A stretch of 64,000 nucleotides of DNA. Source: Cephalopachus bancanus. Taxonomy: Eukaryota > Chordata > Mammalia > Primates > Tarsiidae. The position numbers and the translations under genes are program-made. Below are positions 20,580-33,487 of the stretch, piece after piece (positions within the stretch are counted from its first letter, which is position 1; each line of letters starts with the position of its first letter). The notes beneath the pieces were generated by a model. It ran no database searches. It was not told the origin of the DNA and saw nothing but the letters and a program-made list of their open reading frames with translations. The stretch is taken from assembly GCA_027257055.1 (NCBI GenBank), contig JAPVLO010000384.1, positions 1,612,001-1,676,000 on the forward strand, read 5' to 3'.

Positions 20580-22088
20580 ATTAAAGAGCAAGAAGACTTC
20601 ACTCTGGACCATAGTGATAGATAAGGAACCACAGCAACGAGGGAGAGAGATTGGACTCACTCCAAATACAGTGTAGCTTGGTCAGGAATTTATAGGCAAG
20701 GGGTAGGATGAGGGTCAGTGGATAGAAAATTCCAAAGAGGACACACGGGCAGGGTGGGTATGATTTGGGCAAAACTAACATAACAATATTCTCGCAGAAT
20801 GCAAGCCAGAGTGATCAGACATCACCTGGGGGATGGTGGTGAACATGGAAACCAATCCGATATTGAGGTGGACCAAATGTTGCAGATGAGGGTTTAGCAA
20901 GGCTCTTTGCTAAAACTGAATTTTATAAGGAAGTGCACAGATGGGTCAAGAGGAAGATTGGGAAGCCTGACTAAATCTGAGACAAGCAAATAATCCTTGC
21001 CAGATCACAAATCTTGATTTCTGAATGGGAATATGGGTGGTATATCACAATATCCACCACTTCTAATATACAAATGGAGAGGAGCGCTTATGATTAAAAA
21101 ATGGAATAACTTAAAGCTAAAAAAATATGATGATTAAACTGATTAGAAAGAAAAGATTCAATTTCATTCCAATAAATTGAGTTCTGTTTCATTCTCTGAC
21201 TTCCTGAAATACAAGATCTGTTCTTTCACATTATTATACATCTATTTGAATTACCGTTTAGAGCTTAGAATTTAAGTAAATGACAACAGCAACAACCAAA
21301 AGAAATTTTACACTTCCAGAAGTCTCTGTCAGAGAGACTGTGGCCTGATGGTCAGTCAATCAGCTGCTCAGGTCAGCGCAGTGAGAAGGCAAATGATGCT
21401 CGGAAGGAGACACAGGCATTTGCTTTTTCCGGGTAGTTATCTTGCTGGGAATTATTTTGCATCATTCAATATGGGAAGAATACACAAAAAAGCAAAAAAA
21501 GCAATATTTCTTTCTTTCCTTTTATCAACTAAAGACACTTTTGCCAAATTCTCAACTTTGAATTGGGTTTGATTATTGATTTTTTTTCTGTTTTCCCAAA
21601 AGCAATATTTTTGGCAAGTGCTTTAAATTTACGATATTAGCTATGGTCTTTAGGAGAAAGGAAATACATAACAGGACAAAATAAGGTCTCCTAAATACTC
21701 TCAGGAAAACCTGTTCTGTAACTTGCTGTATAGAAAACTTTCCAAAACAAAGATTTTAAACAAATCCATATTGCTCCCAAATCTTTCGTCCAAAGAAAAA
21801 ACCATGACACAGATGTTTGTAATAATAAATGCCAGTCTTCACTCAGACTAAATCTTTTATTCCATTTCTATTTCAAGCATGTTTAATTTTTTTAAGGATC
21901 CAGACAAGTTTGTTAAAAAATACTAGCCACAACAAAAAATGTAATACACTGATTACTTTTTATAAAATAAATTGAATGTCAAAAATTATTGAGACTTTGA
22001 AAACACATTCTCATAGGTGACTTTCTGGGATGTCTCAAAAATTGGACAAGAGAATGATTTACCGCTTAAATATAATATCATCCATGAA
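20580..22088. other. Unassigned sequence, possibly an old LTR at its left
   Basis: Sequence at about 20590-21060 (blocks ACTCTGGACCATAGTGATAG and AGGAATTTATAGGCAAGG) looks like a dispersed element, perhaps LTR-derived, but I cannot name it. The rest is AT-rich with no supportable feature. Confidence 0.35.
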
Positions 22089-22093
22089 ACTTC

Positions 22094-22541
22094 TGTTATA
22101 GTTTGTACTGTTTTCCCCTCCAAATCCCATGTTAAATGTGTTCCCAAGAGTTGGAGGTGGGCCCCAGTGGGAGCTGATTGGGTCACGGGGGTGGATACCT
22201 CATGAACAGCTTGGTGCTTGCTACTCTATTCTCACTTAATGAGGGAGTTTTATTGGTTCACTTGAGAGCTGTTTTTTGTTTGTTTTGTTTTGTTTTGCTT
22301 TTAGAGCTTGGCACTTCCTCCTCTCTTGTCCCGACTTTCACCAATTGACACACCTGCTGTCTCTCCACCTTCCGCCATGCCTGTGAGTTTCCTGAGATCT
22401 CACCAGAAAACCAGCATATGCCAGTGGCATGCAAAACTGAGAGCTAAATGAATGTTTTGTTTTTTCATAAAGTGCTTAAGTTTTTTATAAAATACCTAGC
22501 CTCAGGTATTCTTTCATTGCAACCCATAACCGACTGTTACA
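22094..22541 (+). mobile_element. MST/THE1-type solo LTR (ERVL-MaLR)
   Basis: Starts TGTTATAGTTTGTACTG, ends ACTGTTACA, and is flanked by the exact 5-bp duplication ACTTC (22089-22093, 22542-22546), as expected for MaLR insertions. Internal landmarks GGGAGCTGATTGGGTCACGG, CCACCTTCCGCCATGCCTG and the AAAATACCTAGCCTCAGG end match THE1/MST LTRs. A T/G-rich expansion sits at 22271-22302. No internal region is present. Confidence 0.9.
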
Positions 22542-22711
22542 ACTTCTCCGATTATAGACCCCATAGGCAACTTGCTCTGTGATGTCAGGAAAGAAAGGAG
22601 GTGATAGGGTTTAGCAATGGAATTGACATGTAGTTAGGGGTAAGTGCAAGACAGTAGCAGGGACCCAGAGAGAACGCAGTGTAGTGTGATGACAAAAGAC
22701 ACTGAAGACAC

Positions 22712-22916
22712 TGGAGGCTGGAGTGAGGCTGCCTCGGTTCAAGACCCAGCCCTCTCACTGTGTAACGTTGACAGTTTAGCTACCCCTCTACCCACCATGT
22801 CTTACCTTTCTCATGTATAAACAAGAGTAATATTTACTTTATAGTTTATTAACAGTTTTGAACAGCTGATATGCCTGAAGTACTTAGAAGAACGCCTGGC
22901 ATATAAGTGCCTTATT
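22712..22916 (+). mobile_element. MIR SINE, sense
   Basis: Shows the MIR order: GGTTCAAGACCCAGCCCTCT, the core around TCACTGTGTAACGTTGACAG, CTTACCTTTCTCATGTATAA, and the 3' block AAGAACGCCTGGCATATAAG. Ancient tRNA-derived SINE, strongly diverged. Confidence 0.85.
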
Positions 22917-22944
22917 GGCATTTTAAAATTTTTAAAGAAGAGAA

Positions 22945-23150
22945 GAAGGATTACTAATATGCCAGGCACTTTCTACATCGTGGTTCATGCAATTCTTTCA
23001 ATAACTAAAATATAAGTATTGCTTTTTTCACTCTACAGATGAGCGATCTGATGCTTAGACAGATATAAATAATTTGTTCACTGCCACGTACATAGTCAGT
23101 GACAAAACGGGGAGTCAACCCAGGTAGGACCACTGAGCCTCCTTGCATCA
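22945..23150 (-). mobile_element. MIR SINE, antisense
   Basis: Antisense order: TATGCCAGGCACTTTCTACA, TCTACAGATGAGCGATCTGA, TTCACTGCCACGTACATAG, GGGGAGTCAACCCAGG. It faces the sense MIR at 22712-22916 across about 30 bp. Confidence 0.82.
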
Positions 23151-23164
23151 AACTCCAGGGATGT

Positions 23165-23183
23165 GGGTGGGGAGGGAGGGGGG
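23165..23183 (+). other. G-quadruplex motif
   Basis: Four G-runs of 3, 4, 3 and 6 separated by single bases (GGGTGGGGAGGGAGGGGGG), a canonical very short-loop quadruplex pattern on the plus strand. Formation in the cell is not shown by sequence. Confidence 0.75.
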
Positions 23184-24673
23184 AGTTCAGGTGAGAAGAT
23201 GTGTCTCATTCCAGCTGTCTTTAAAGGAGATAAGCAAATCAAATTCAAGTTGTGTCTGTACATGTATTTTGTTGCATTGAGGACTGTACGCAGATGCCTT
23301 CATCTGCATCAATTAATTTGAGATAAGTATCAGTGGGGCTTTCTCCATCCAAGAGCTGCCTGCCTGAAAATAGGAAACTGGTGGCAGGGTGAGTGTCCTC
23401 AGAGTTACAGAGAGGTGTGCCTCAGGCCAACTCCTGGAGACTGCTGGTTATGGTTCTGAGGAACTGAAGGAGGTAGGAGAGCTAGGCCAGACTAATCCTT
23501 ATAGGGCTGTATACTGCTCCCTCAGTGAGGTCTCATTCTTGTGTGCCGGACTATGTAAACTGAGAGTGTTACAGATCTGTGAGTGACCAGAGAGGTGCTT
23601 TTACATTCATCTCAGGATGGTTCATAAACAGCATTGCACATGGGTAGGATGGCTGCCTTTTGCAGTTTTTCCAGAAAGGCCCAGAGTACATTTGTCAATG
23701 GCAATGTCTTTAATGCACAAAGTTGTCCTGGTTCCAGTGATAAATTACATGATCATTCTGCATGTCTATATTATAACTTCTGTCACTTTTTCTGGCTCTT
23801 TTTGTTTTGTATTTGATATTTTTATTTTAAGCTGCAAAAACAAAAAACAAGCAAACCAACAACAACAAAAGGCTTAAAATAGCCTTGTCAAATGATTAAA
23901 TTCAACCTTTCCAGGAAAGAAGATAGACCCTACCACAAAGATGCTTAGTTAATGGAGGTTAAATTTACAAGTACAGTTATAAATAATAGACTAGCTTCTG
24001 AAAATCCTAGGTTTTAGTCCCCTCCCTGTGTGTTATGAATTAAGTTTCTTTATAGTTAACTATGTTACCTAAAACACAAAAATCCATGAACAATCTCACA
24101 GTTATCAGGTGGGGTCTTACTGGAAATTCTTAACCACATAGTTGTCTCGCCAATTTTTTTTTTTTTTAACATGATGAATTGTCTTAGTTTAAGTCACTGC
24201 ATTTCTGTCACTTTTTCTGACTCTTTTATTGGCTTCAGAAACAGGATAAGTTCCTTCCTGTATATCCATTTATGTGTAAACTATGATTTTTTTTACCTTC
24301 AAATTGTTTATTACCTATTTAAAGTTGTTTTTCATTGTTAATTGATATATTTTTTTCCTGTTTGTGAAAATTATTCGAGCCTCTTGAGTTGGCATAGAAT
24401 GTACCATTAATTGTCCCTCCTAAAATTAATGGAAATATAGTTTTCATTTAATGATTTTTCACTCGGCAGCAGTGTTTTCAGGAATAAATCAAATCTGTTA
24501 AGTGAGGGACAGCTTTATTTCTGGTACCCGGCACACTGTTGTAGGCACTGGAAAACTGAGTGTTACTTGCATGCTAAATGAATAAATAGATGAATCCAAA
24601 GGCCCATGTGTGTCTTTTGGGCAGGAATTCCAGCAGGCTTTTGCAGCCTTGTTACTGTGATCTGTATTCATTA
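23184..24673. other. Unique AT-rich sequence, no gene recognised
   Basis: Open frames up to 86 codons (23617-23877) resemble nothing known. No repeat supported. Confidence 0.45.
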
Positions 24674-24735
24674 TCTTCTCATGTAGACAGACATTACGTC
24701 TCATAGAGACAGACATCTTCTCATAGAGACAGACG
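24674..24735. repeat. Three-copy 21-bp tandem repeat
   Basis: Three units built on TCTTCTCATAGAGACAGAC: 24674-24694, 24695-24715 and 24716-24735. The second unit begins TACG instead of TCTT. The repeat accounts for the repeated peptide in the opposite-strand frame 24498-24779. Confidence 0.85.
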
Positions 24736-25345
24736 TTGACCCACTGTGGCTGCTGCTTTGGATTTCTGATATTTCTCAATCACCATGACACACAGTAGCA
24801 GACATTACTTCTCTTCACAAATGCCTGTCTCCGCTCTACTGGTGGGTGCAAGGGTGGATCACACTTCTCTGTTTTTCTGAAGCGAGGTGTGATCGCTTAC
24901 CTTCCTGTGAAGGATGTCTGTGTGTATGTGAGCAGAACGGTGGGGAAGCATTTATCAGTGATGTTCAACTCCCCACTTTGCCTTTCACCGGCCTCACTGT
25001 TCTGGAAGCACATCTTGACACAGAGGTGTCTCAAGAACCAAGTCCTTTGGAGCACTGAGACAATACATGCAGGATGGCTGTTCTGGGGAGTGACTTGGAA
25101 CTGCTGGAGACTTTGCAACAGAAACAAAGTGGTGTCATGATGGAGAGTTGAGGATTGTTTGTGACAGAAGCATAACCCGGCCCACCTTAACTGGTACACA
25201 CACGGGATACAAAGTGCATCTCATAACTGCAGACTTTTTCCACCAAGTAGGTCTAAAGACAAAATTCTTTAACCAGCACTTGGACCTATGCTTATTCATA
25301 CATCTATGTCTTAGTAGGCTGGTACTGGTCTTCCTAGTTTTCTAG
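24736..25345. other. Unassigned sequence
   Basis: Overlapping open frames on both strands at 24846-25199 (up to 100 codons) have no recognisable domain and no splice context. Probably an old unnamed repeat or unique DNA. Confidence 0.4.
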
Positions 25346-25346
25346 A

Positions 25347-25500
25347 AGGCAAGAATCACAGAAACGTAGACGGGCCCTTCGAGGTGGTAAGGCTCCTTCT
25401 ACCACTGTAAAACCGGGACCAGTGAGTGGGGTACGCCTTGCTCAGTGCCACATAGGCAGCTAGTGTTGAGAATATGAGTAGAGTCTAGTCTTGTCATCTA
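25347..25500 (-). mobile_element. Possible MIR3/L2-type ancient repeat
   Basis: Block order ATCACAGAAACGTAGACGGG, CCACTGTAAAACCGGG, GCTCAGTGCCACATAGGCAG is the pattern of an antisense MIR3-class SINE, heavily diverged. Tentative. Confidence 0.4.
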
Positions 25501-26034
25501 CTTATCCGGAGGTATTTCTGCTACAGTTAATGGTGTCTCATACCTAGGCAGTTTTTCAGCCACAGCCATAGCACTGGAAATTCCCACCAGTGCATACTCT
25601 GTTGGATTGATGCCAAACACCGAACTTACCTGATTGTAATAAGAGATACTAGAGGGGTAGCAAAAATCAGCAACTAATACTCATTCAAGTCAACGGATCA
25701 TACGGAAATAGTAATACATAGAGCTCAATGGATGAAATCGGAGTTAGAGACATTTAACTTTTTGTTTTTCTTTTATTTTTCCAATATATCAGGTTAGAAG
25801 TTTTCAAGCATACCTTCTTCATCGAAACATTGTGAAATAGTGTGAAAAGACCATCACAGTAAACCCTCATTCAAGAAGGAAAATGGATATTCACCAGAAA
25901 GGCAAAAGAAACCCCGGATCCCAGGAAGGAGAAGATGAACTAACAGCCCCCGCAATGACGCTCTGCAAAGAAAAGTGAGTGCAACCCCAAAACGAGATAG
26001 GCCTGAAAACTCCCCTCTGAAACAACACATCTTC

Positions 26035-26562
26035 TTATATTTTTATTATAAAGATATGGGGTACAATTCAGGGTTAGGTATACAAACGTGGATTATGCAG
26101 GTACCCTTGTTGGTGAGGTATGCCCTACTCCCCTGGCAGTTTCCCTCAACTGCCAATCCCACCCACTCTCCCCTGACAGTTTCCCATTACTACCAAATGC
26201 TTTCTTATAGTATTATAATTGTTCAAGGTCTGCTGATGAGTGAGAACACATGGTACTCTGTTCTTTGTTTCTGTAATAGATCACTGAATATGATCAACTC
26301 CAAATCCATCCAAGTGGCTGCGAAGTTCATATGTTTGTCCTTCTTGATGGGTGCATAATATTCTGTTGTGTCTATGGACCACATTTTCTTTATCCAGTCC
26401 AGCTTCAACGGGCAACATGGTTGGCTCCATGTTTTTGCTATTGTGAATAGAGCTGCAACAAACATACATGTGCAGGGATCTTTTTTGTAGAATGATTTGA
26501 GTTCCTCCAGGTATATTCCCAATAGGGGAATTGCTAGGTCATAGAGAAGGTCAATTTCTAGT
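26035..26562 (-). mobile_element. Younger antisense L1 tail inside L1 copy A
   Basis: Reverse complement of the lineage L1 end: AAAGATATGGGGTACAATTC, then 3' UTR, then ORF2 C-terminus (minus-strand frame 26223-26702 with blocks MFVAALFTIAKTWSQPCCP and WIKKMWSIDTTEYYAPIKKD). Target duplication TCTGAAACAACACATCTTC (26016-26034) against TCTGAAACAACATACCTTC (26563-26581), 17 of 19 identical. It breaks the 5' region of L1 copy A, so it is the later event. The 159-codon frame runs past the insertion into host L1 and is not a gene. Confidence 0.92.
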
Positions 26563-28410
26563 TCTGAAACAACATACCTTCTAATCAGTGATCTGCTTAA
26601 CTCAGGCCAGGGGAGAGCACCCCATTTCTCCCAGGATCTGAAGCTGTATTGGAGGAGGCAGAGTGTCGGTGAGAGGGAAAGAAAGACACTCAGTAAAGTC
26701 ATAGGTGTTCTCCCATATCTGGATTGGTGAGGAAGACACCATTTTTAACCTGGTTCCATTGTCTCAGAAACCACAACTGAGGCAGGCATTTTGGTTTCTG
26801 TCCAGTGACAAAGCTCTTGCTCAGGGGCATGGAAAAGGCCTCCAGCGGAGCATGGCAGGGTGCCTGGAGATTGCCCCCGGGTTTGGAGCTGGACCTAAGC
26901 TACACCTGGGAGCCGTGAGGGGTCCTCTAAAGACATGCTTCTCTCTCAAAGAGAAACAGGCAACCAGGGTCAGATCTGGGATGTAGAATCAGTCTCTGTG
27001 TGCCATTGCATGGGCTCCCCACACTGCCCCACCACTCCAGGCACTAGCGGCAAGGATCTGCAGTAATACAAAGGGACATGCAATATAGCAACCTGAATGA
27101 CAGGAACCCAACAGGGAGCCCCACTCCCATACTTCAGAACCTGCATCCTGAGCAGAAGAAGAGTTGTGGTAGCCACAGTTTCTCATGAACAGTGGGTCCT
27201 GCAGCCTACATCAGTCTTGCAACATGGAGTCTTCGGCAAGTAACACTGCCGAGAACCCCAGCCTCGATCCTGGAATAGTTGGGATGTGGTACTCCAGCAA
27301 TACAGAGGAGAGAGAGTGTCCCGCTCCTACTCAATTGGGAAAGCAGTCCAAGTGGTGGGAGACCAGAAGCAGGGACCTTACCCTGCTGCACTTGAATCAG
27401 CAGCCTGAGAAACGGGAGCATTCCTGATCGTGTGGTTTCTCCTGGGTGGTGGGACCTGAAGCCAAAGTCAGCTCTATGACCCAGAATTGAGCTGCAGGTG
27501 TCATTGTGGGGCCCCACAGCCTGCCCCCCAAGTCTGTTGGGGAAGTGTGCCTCAGTAGCAAGGATGAGATGGCCCCTGTGTCTGCACACTCAGATTCATA
27601 CTCCTCAGATTCCATCCTTCCTAGGCAGTGATCCATGTGGAATGAGAATCTCCGTGCTTCATGCCCTAACATCCCAAACCAGCTAGAGTAAGACTCTGAG
27701 CCACCCCCAACACCCTGGAACCACCCCTCTCTTCAAGGGCAGAGCCCTTGGTGCTGCACTGCTCTCTCTGTGCCCAGACATATCCCCAGGTGCCTGGAGT
27801 TCCCACTTGCTCTTTTAGATTAGGAGCTCAGGCTGCCCTCTCCTTCCTGAGCAGAAAATGTGAGCCAGCATTAGTCCCCGAACACCTTACCAAGGCACAC
27901 CTCTGGGCCTTCGAAGGCTGCCCACCACCCCGCCCCCCACCCAATCCCTTGAAGCAGGTACCTGTGCCTGACACTGGTGGATTCATAGGTGGGCCTGTCC
28001 AATTTGGACTTACCTGTCTTGGTTCTCCCCTCCCCAGGGCTCAACTGGGAACACAGGCCACAGTGAACTCTGTGGGTAAGTTTATTACTGAGACAATAGA
28101 GCTCTTCTAGTAAGCAAGGAGCATGCAAATACCCACCCACATCCATAGTAGCCATCTCTTGCCCATGGTAGTCCCTTGCTGACCTGGAGGTTGAATGACA
28201 CATCACAACAAGTCATTGACTGACACCAGCACACACCGCTGAGGAACAAGTTAAACCTCCCAAAATCCCTGTTCCAGCCTCACAGGAAGCAGTGAGCCAC
28301 TCCACGTCCCCACTACAATGCTGTTAACAACCAACACCTGGGAAAACCTCCACACAGAGACTATCTATGTCAAGGGAACTCTTAAAAATTAGCCTCCATC
28401 ATTTGTCCAG

Positions 28411-29370
28411 ATGAGAAAGAACCAGAGAAACAACTCTGAAAATATGAAAAAAACCAGAACATTGCCCCTCCAAAGGGGGTAACCAATTCTTCAACAACAG
28501 AGCCCAACCAAAATGAAATCCCTTAAATGTCCGATGTTGATTATAAAGAAGCTCTATTAGATGCAAGATAAAGCTTATAACTAACACACAAACATAGCAG
28601 AACAAGCCAAAAGGTGAAAAGAGAGATTGCAAAGACCAAACAGAACTAAAAAACTCAATGCTGGAGATACAAAAAACAGTATGAATCTATAGCGGTAGGC
28701 TAGTGCAAATGGAAGAATCACTGAGATGGTAGACAGATTCATCAAACTAACCCAGGAAGACAAAAATAAAGAAAAAAGAATTTAGAAGAATGAGCATAGT
28801 CTACGAGAAATATGGGACTATGTAAAGTGAACAAACCTATGAACTATAGTCATTCCAAAAAAAAAGTTAAAGTAAATATATGAAAAATAGATTTGAGTAT
28901 ATAATTCAAGAAAACTTCCCTGGTCTTGAGATAAACCTAGACATCCAGATATACGAAGCTTAAATAACTCTTACAAGATACATCGCAAGAGGAACCTCAC
29001 CAAGGCATATTGTTGTGAGATTCTCCAAAATCAGTATGGAAAAAAATTTCCTAAGAGCAGCAAGAGAGAAAAGCCAAATCATTATAAAGAACTAACAGAA
29101 GATGTCTCAGAAGAAACTGCACAAGCCAGAAGACAACGGGAGCCTATTTTCGATCACCTTAAGCAAAAAATTCTAGAGAAAAATCTTACCTCCAGCTTAT
29201 GCTCCAGCTGCATAAACAAAGGAGAAATAAAGTCCTTTCCCAACAAACGACACTAACAAAATTTGTCACTAATGAACCAACTCTACAAGAGATACTCAAA
29301 GGAGTTCTAAACTTGGAATGGAATGACAACTCTCACTATTACAAAACATTACATAAATGCAAAGCTCACA
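28411..29370 (+). pseudogene. L1 copy A ORF1 remnant
   Basis: Start-like ATG at 28411 (ATGAGAAAGAACCAGAGAAA), with the Asn/Lys-rich beginning typical of L1 ORF1, the RNA-binding coiled-coil protein of the retrotransposon. The frame is broken repeatedly. A C-terminal piece is still readable at 29199-29414 (LQEILKGVLNLEWN). Not translatable as a whole. Confidence 0.75.
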
Positions 29371-29425
29371 GTGTCTATAAAGCAAGTCTACATTCAAATC
29401 CTCAAGTTACCTAGTTTCCAAAAAT

Positions 29426-30102
29426 ATGACAGGAAAATAATCTCACATACCAATATTAACCCTGAACATAGATAATGCAAACACCCCACTTAAAATAATC
29501 AGAGTAGCAAACTAGATTTAAAAAAACAAAGAAAACAACAACAAAAACAGATGCAACCATATGTTGCCAACAAGAGACCCATCTGCTGACTACAGACAGT
29601 CATAAACTCAAAGAAAATGGGTGGAAAAGATGTATCAGACAAATGGACAACAAAAACAAGCAGGAGTAGCTAGTCTATATCAGAAATCTCCACAAAAAAC
29701 AGTAAAAAAAGTTAAAGAGAAAACAAAAAAAGTTAAAGAAGGACATTATCTAATGATAAAGGATGTAATTCAACAATAAGATTTAACTGTCTTAAACACG
29801 TATGTGCCAAAAACCAGAGCACCAAATTCATGAAACAAGCACTACGTAACCTCCAAAAACCTGTTGATAGCAATGTCATAGTAGTAGATGACTCCAACAT
29901 TCTTCTAACATCACTAGAAAGATCACCAATGCAACAAATTAACAAAGAATTACCAGACTTAAACTGGACTGTAGATCCAACGGGCCTTATAGACATCTAT
30001 AGAACTTTCCACCCAACCACTGCAGAATGTACATTCGTCTCATTTTTTCATGAAACATTCTCCAAAATAGATCGTGTCCTTGGCCATAAAGCAAGTCTCA
30101 AT

Positions 30103-30134
<32 letters not shown>

Positions 30135-33100
30135 AATCAAAATTATACCAAGCATCTTCTTAGACCACAGTGAAATAAAATTAGAAGTCAACACTAAAAG
30201 GAACTCCCAAAACTATATCATTACATGGAAATGGAATAATTCACTGTTGAATGACCCTTGGATAAACAATGAAATAAAGGCAGAATCAAAAAATTTATTG
30301 AAACATATGAAAATAGTGAGACATCATGCCCAAACCTGTGGGACACAGCAAAAGTAGTGCTGAGAGGAAAGTTTTTGACATTAAATGCCTACATAAAAAA
30401 TATAGAGAGATCTAAAATCAACAGCTTAACCTTGCACCTCAAGGAACTAGAAAAATAAGAACAATCTAAACCTAAAGCTGACAGAAGAAAAGAAATAACG
30501 AAGATCAGAGCAGAACTAGATGGAATTGAGGCTTAAAAAATGAAACAAAGGATCAATGAACCAAAAAGTGTATTCTTTGCAAGGATAAACAAAATCAAAA
30601 GACTGCTAGACTAAACAACAAAAAAAAGAGAAACCTCAAATAAATTCAATCAGAAATGACAGAGGTGACATAACAATGGATACCACAGAAATAAAATAAA
30701 ATAAATCATCAGAGACTATGAACATCTCTATGGCAACCAACAGGAAAACCTAGAGGAAATGGATATATTTCTGGAAACATACAACCTCCCAAGACTAAAC
30801 CAGAAAGAAATAGACACCTTGAATAGACTCAGTGGAATCAGTATAGAAAAATAAATAAAAACCCAACAAATAAACGCCCAGGGATAGATGGATTCACAGC
30901 CAAATCTTATCAGATATATAAAGAAGAGCTGGTACCAATCCTACTAGAAAGATTCCAGAAAATCAAGGAGAAGAGACTCATACCTAACCTGTTCTATGAA
31001 ACCAGTATCACACTGATACCAGAATCAGGCACAGATACAGCAAAAGGAGAAAACTACTGACCGATTTCCTTGGTAAATATAGATGCTAGAATCCTTAACA
31101 AAATACTAGCAAACCAAATTTAACAGTGTATCACAAAAAATTATCCATCATGACCAAGTGGGTTTTATTCGAGAGATGCAAGGATTGTTCAATATCCATA
31201 AATCAATAAGCATGTTGCACCACACAAACAGAAACAGAAATAAAAACCATATGATCATCTCAACAGATGCAGAAAAGCATTAAACAAAATTCAACATTTC
31301 TTTATGATAAAAGCCCTCAACAAATGGGGCATTGAAGAAACATACCTCAGTGATAACAGACATTATCAACAAACCTACAACCAAGATCATACTTAGCCAA
31401 GAAAAGTTGAAGACATTATCTTCCAGAATAGGAACAAGACAGGGTCGTTCACTCCCACCACTCTTATTCAACATTATGCTAGAAGTCCTAGCAAGATCAA
31501 TCTGGCAAGAGAAGAAAATAACAGACATCCAAATTGGCAACAAGTAAGTCAAATTATCTCTGTTCATCGGTGACATGATTGTATACCTAGAAAATTCTAA
31601 CAACTCCCCCAAGTAGCTTCTGGACCTGATAAATGACTTTAGTAAAGCCTCAGGATGCAAAAGTAATGTATAAAAATCTACACCACTCAAGCCAAAAAAC
31701 ATATCAATAATTCTATTTCATTTACACTAGCCACAAAAAAATAAAAAATGAAAAGATAAAAAACATAGAATATAACTAATTAAAAAGGTGAAAGATATTT
31801 AAGGAGAACTGAAAGCACTGGTGAAGGAAATCATAGATGACAAAAACAAATGGAAGGAAGTTCCATGTTCATAGATTGGAAGAATCAATATTATTAATTA
31901 TTATTGATTGTTAATATTGCCCAATATTGTCAACCATGTTGCCCTACAGAATCAATGCAACCCTGGTCAAAATATCAACTTCATTTTTCACAAAACTAGA
32001 AAAAGCAATTTTAAAGTTTATATGAAATTAAAAAAAAGCTCGAACAGCTAAAGCAATTCTAAGCCAAAACAATAATTGCAGAGGCATTGCACTGCCTGAC
32101 TTCAGTTGTACTAACTAAAGTTGCTACAGTAACTAAGACAACATGGTACTGGTACAAGAACAGACAGATCAATGGAATAGAATAGGTAAACCCAGACATG
32201 AAACCACATTCCTACAACCAATCTTCAAAAAAACTGACAAGAATAAACAATGGGGAAAGGACACCCTAATCAACAAACGGTCTTGGGAAAATTGGATACC
32301 CATATGCATAAAAATGAAACTGGTATCCTCTCTTTCTCACCATATACAAAATTAACCCGAGATGAACTAAATACTTAAATTTGAGATCTGAAACCATAAA
32401 AATCCTGGGATTAAACCTGGTAATCTTCTGAACATTTGCCTAGGCATACAATGTATGGCAAAGATCCCAAAGGCTTTTGCAACAAAAACAAAAGTAGCAA
32501 AAAAAATGGGACCTAGTTAAATTAAAAATCTTTAAACAGCAAAAGAAATACTCAACAGAGTGAACAGAAATGGGGGGAAAATTTGCAAATTAGGCTAATA
32601 TCCCGAGTCTACAAGAAACTCAAACAACTAAACATGAAAAATAGATAAATAAAAATAACCCCATAAAAAAGTGGGTAAACCACATGAATAGAAACTTCTC
32701 AAAAGAAGACACATAAGTGACCAACAAACATATGAAAAAATTTTCACTCGCCCTCACTAATCAGAGAAATGTAAATTAAACCCACAGGGAGATACCACCT
32801 CACACTAGTCAGAATGACTATTATTAGAAAGTCTAAGAACTAATACTGGTGCTGTTGCAGACACTCACTTGCAGGTGGTGAGATTGCAAACTAGTTCAAC
32901 CACTGTGGAAAACAGTATGGAGATTTCTCAAAGAACTAAAAATTGAATACCATTTGATCCAGCAATCCCACTAGTAGAGATCTACCCAAAGGAAAATAAA
33001 TCAATATGCAAAAAAATGAGACCTGTACTCGTATGTTCATTGCAACACAAGTGACAAAAGCAAAATCATGGAACCTACCTAAGTGCCCGCCAACAATTGA

Positions 33101-33285
33101 CTGGATAAAGCAAAAGTGGTATTATATATACATCATGGAATATTATGCAGCCATAAAAAAAGAATTAGATTGTGGTTTTTTTGCAGCAACATAGATGGAT
33201 CTGGAGATTACCATCTTAAGTGAACTAACTCAGAAACAGAAAACCAAATAACGCATGTTCTCACTCATATACAAGAGCTTAATGG
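29426..33285 (+). pseudogene. L1 copy A ORF2 remnant (endonuclease and reverse transcriptase)
   Basis: Begins at the ORF2-like ATG at 29426. The endonuclease part is partly open at 29830-30357, which includes LIDIYRTFHP; the Asn run after HKASL there comes from an (AAC)n expansion at 30101-30132. The reverse transcriptase part includes GTRQGRSLPPLLFNIMLEVL (31425-31484), and the catalytic box reads FIGD at 31563-31574, so the first of the two catalytic Asp is Gly. The C-terminal WNLPKCPPTIDWIKQKWYY and MEYYAAIKK blocks lie at 33073-33160. Many stops and frameshifts; inactive. Confidence 0.88.
30101..30132 (+). repeat. (AAC)n microsatellite within L1 ORF2
   Basis: About ten AAC units that encode an Asn run in the degraded ORF2 frame, probably grown from a short A/C-rich piece of L1. 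Confidence 0.93.
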
Positions 33286-33487
33286 CCACAAAGATGGACA
33301 TGATAGACACCAGGGACACAGATAAGGGGTAAGGTGAGGAGGGTGGTTAGAGTTTAGAAATTACCTGTTGGAAACAATGTTCACTTTTGGGGATTGGTCT
33401 CCCTGAAACCGAATCCCCACCACTACACAATATGTCTGTGTAACAAACATGCACATGAGACTCAAATACAAATGGAAAGAAAAGTTA

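Larger units (their letters stand above)
25850..33480 (+). mobile_element. Old near-full-length L1 (L1 copy A)
   Basis: A single plus-strand L1 with 5' UTR (about 25850-28410, containing ACCATTTTTAACCTGGTTCC and TTTTGGTTTCTGTCCAGTG, L1M-type 5' words), ORF1 region (from 28411), ORF2 region (29426 to about 33285) and a short 3' UTR. Without the antisense L1 at 26035-26562 it is about 7.1 kb. Stops and frameshifts are scattered through both reading frames. The exact 5' edge is uncertain and no target duplication was found. Confidence 0.88.

Noticed and set aside
26223..26702. 159-codon minus-strand frame
   Set aside because: L1 ORF2 C-terminus of the antisense tail fused by chance to host L1 5' UTR.
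27206..28206. Several frames of 90-127 codons on both strands
   Set aside because: They lie in the G+C-richer 5' UTR of L1 copy A, where long chance frames are common.
29830..30357. Longest open frame in the window (175 codons)
   Set aside because: It is a readable stretch of the decayed L1 copy A ORF2 endonuclease domain, with an Asn run from an AAC repeat, not an independent gene.
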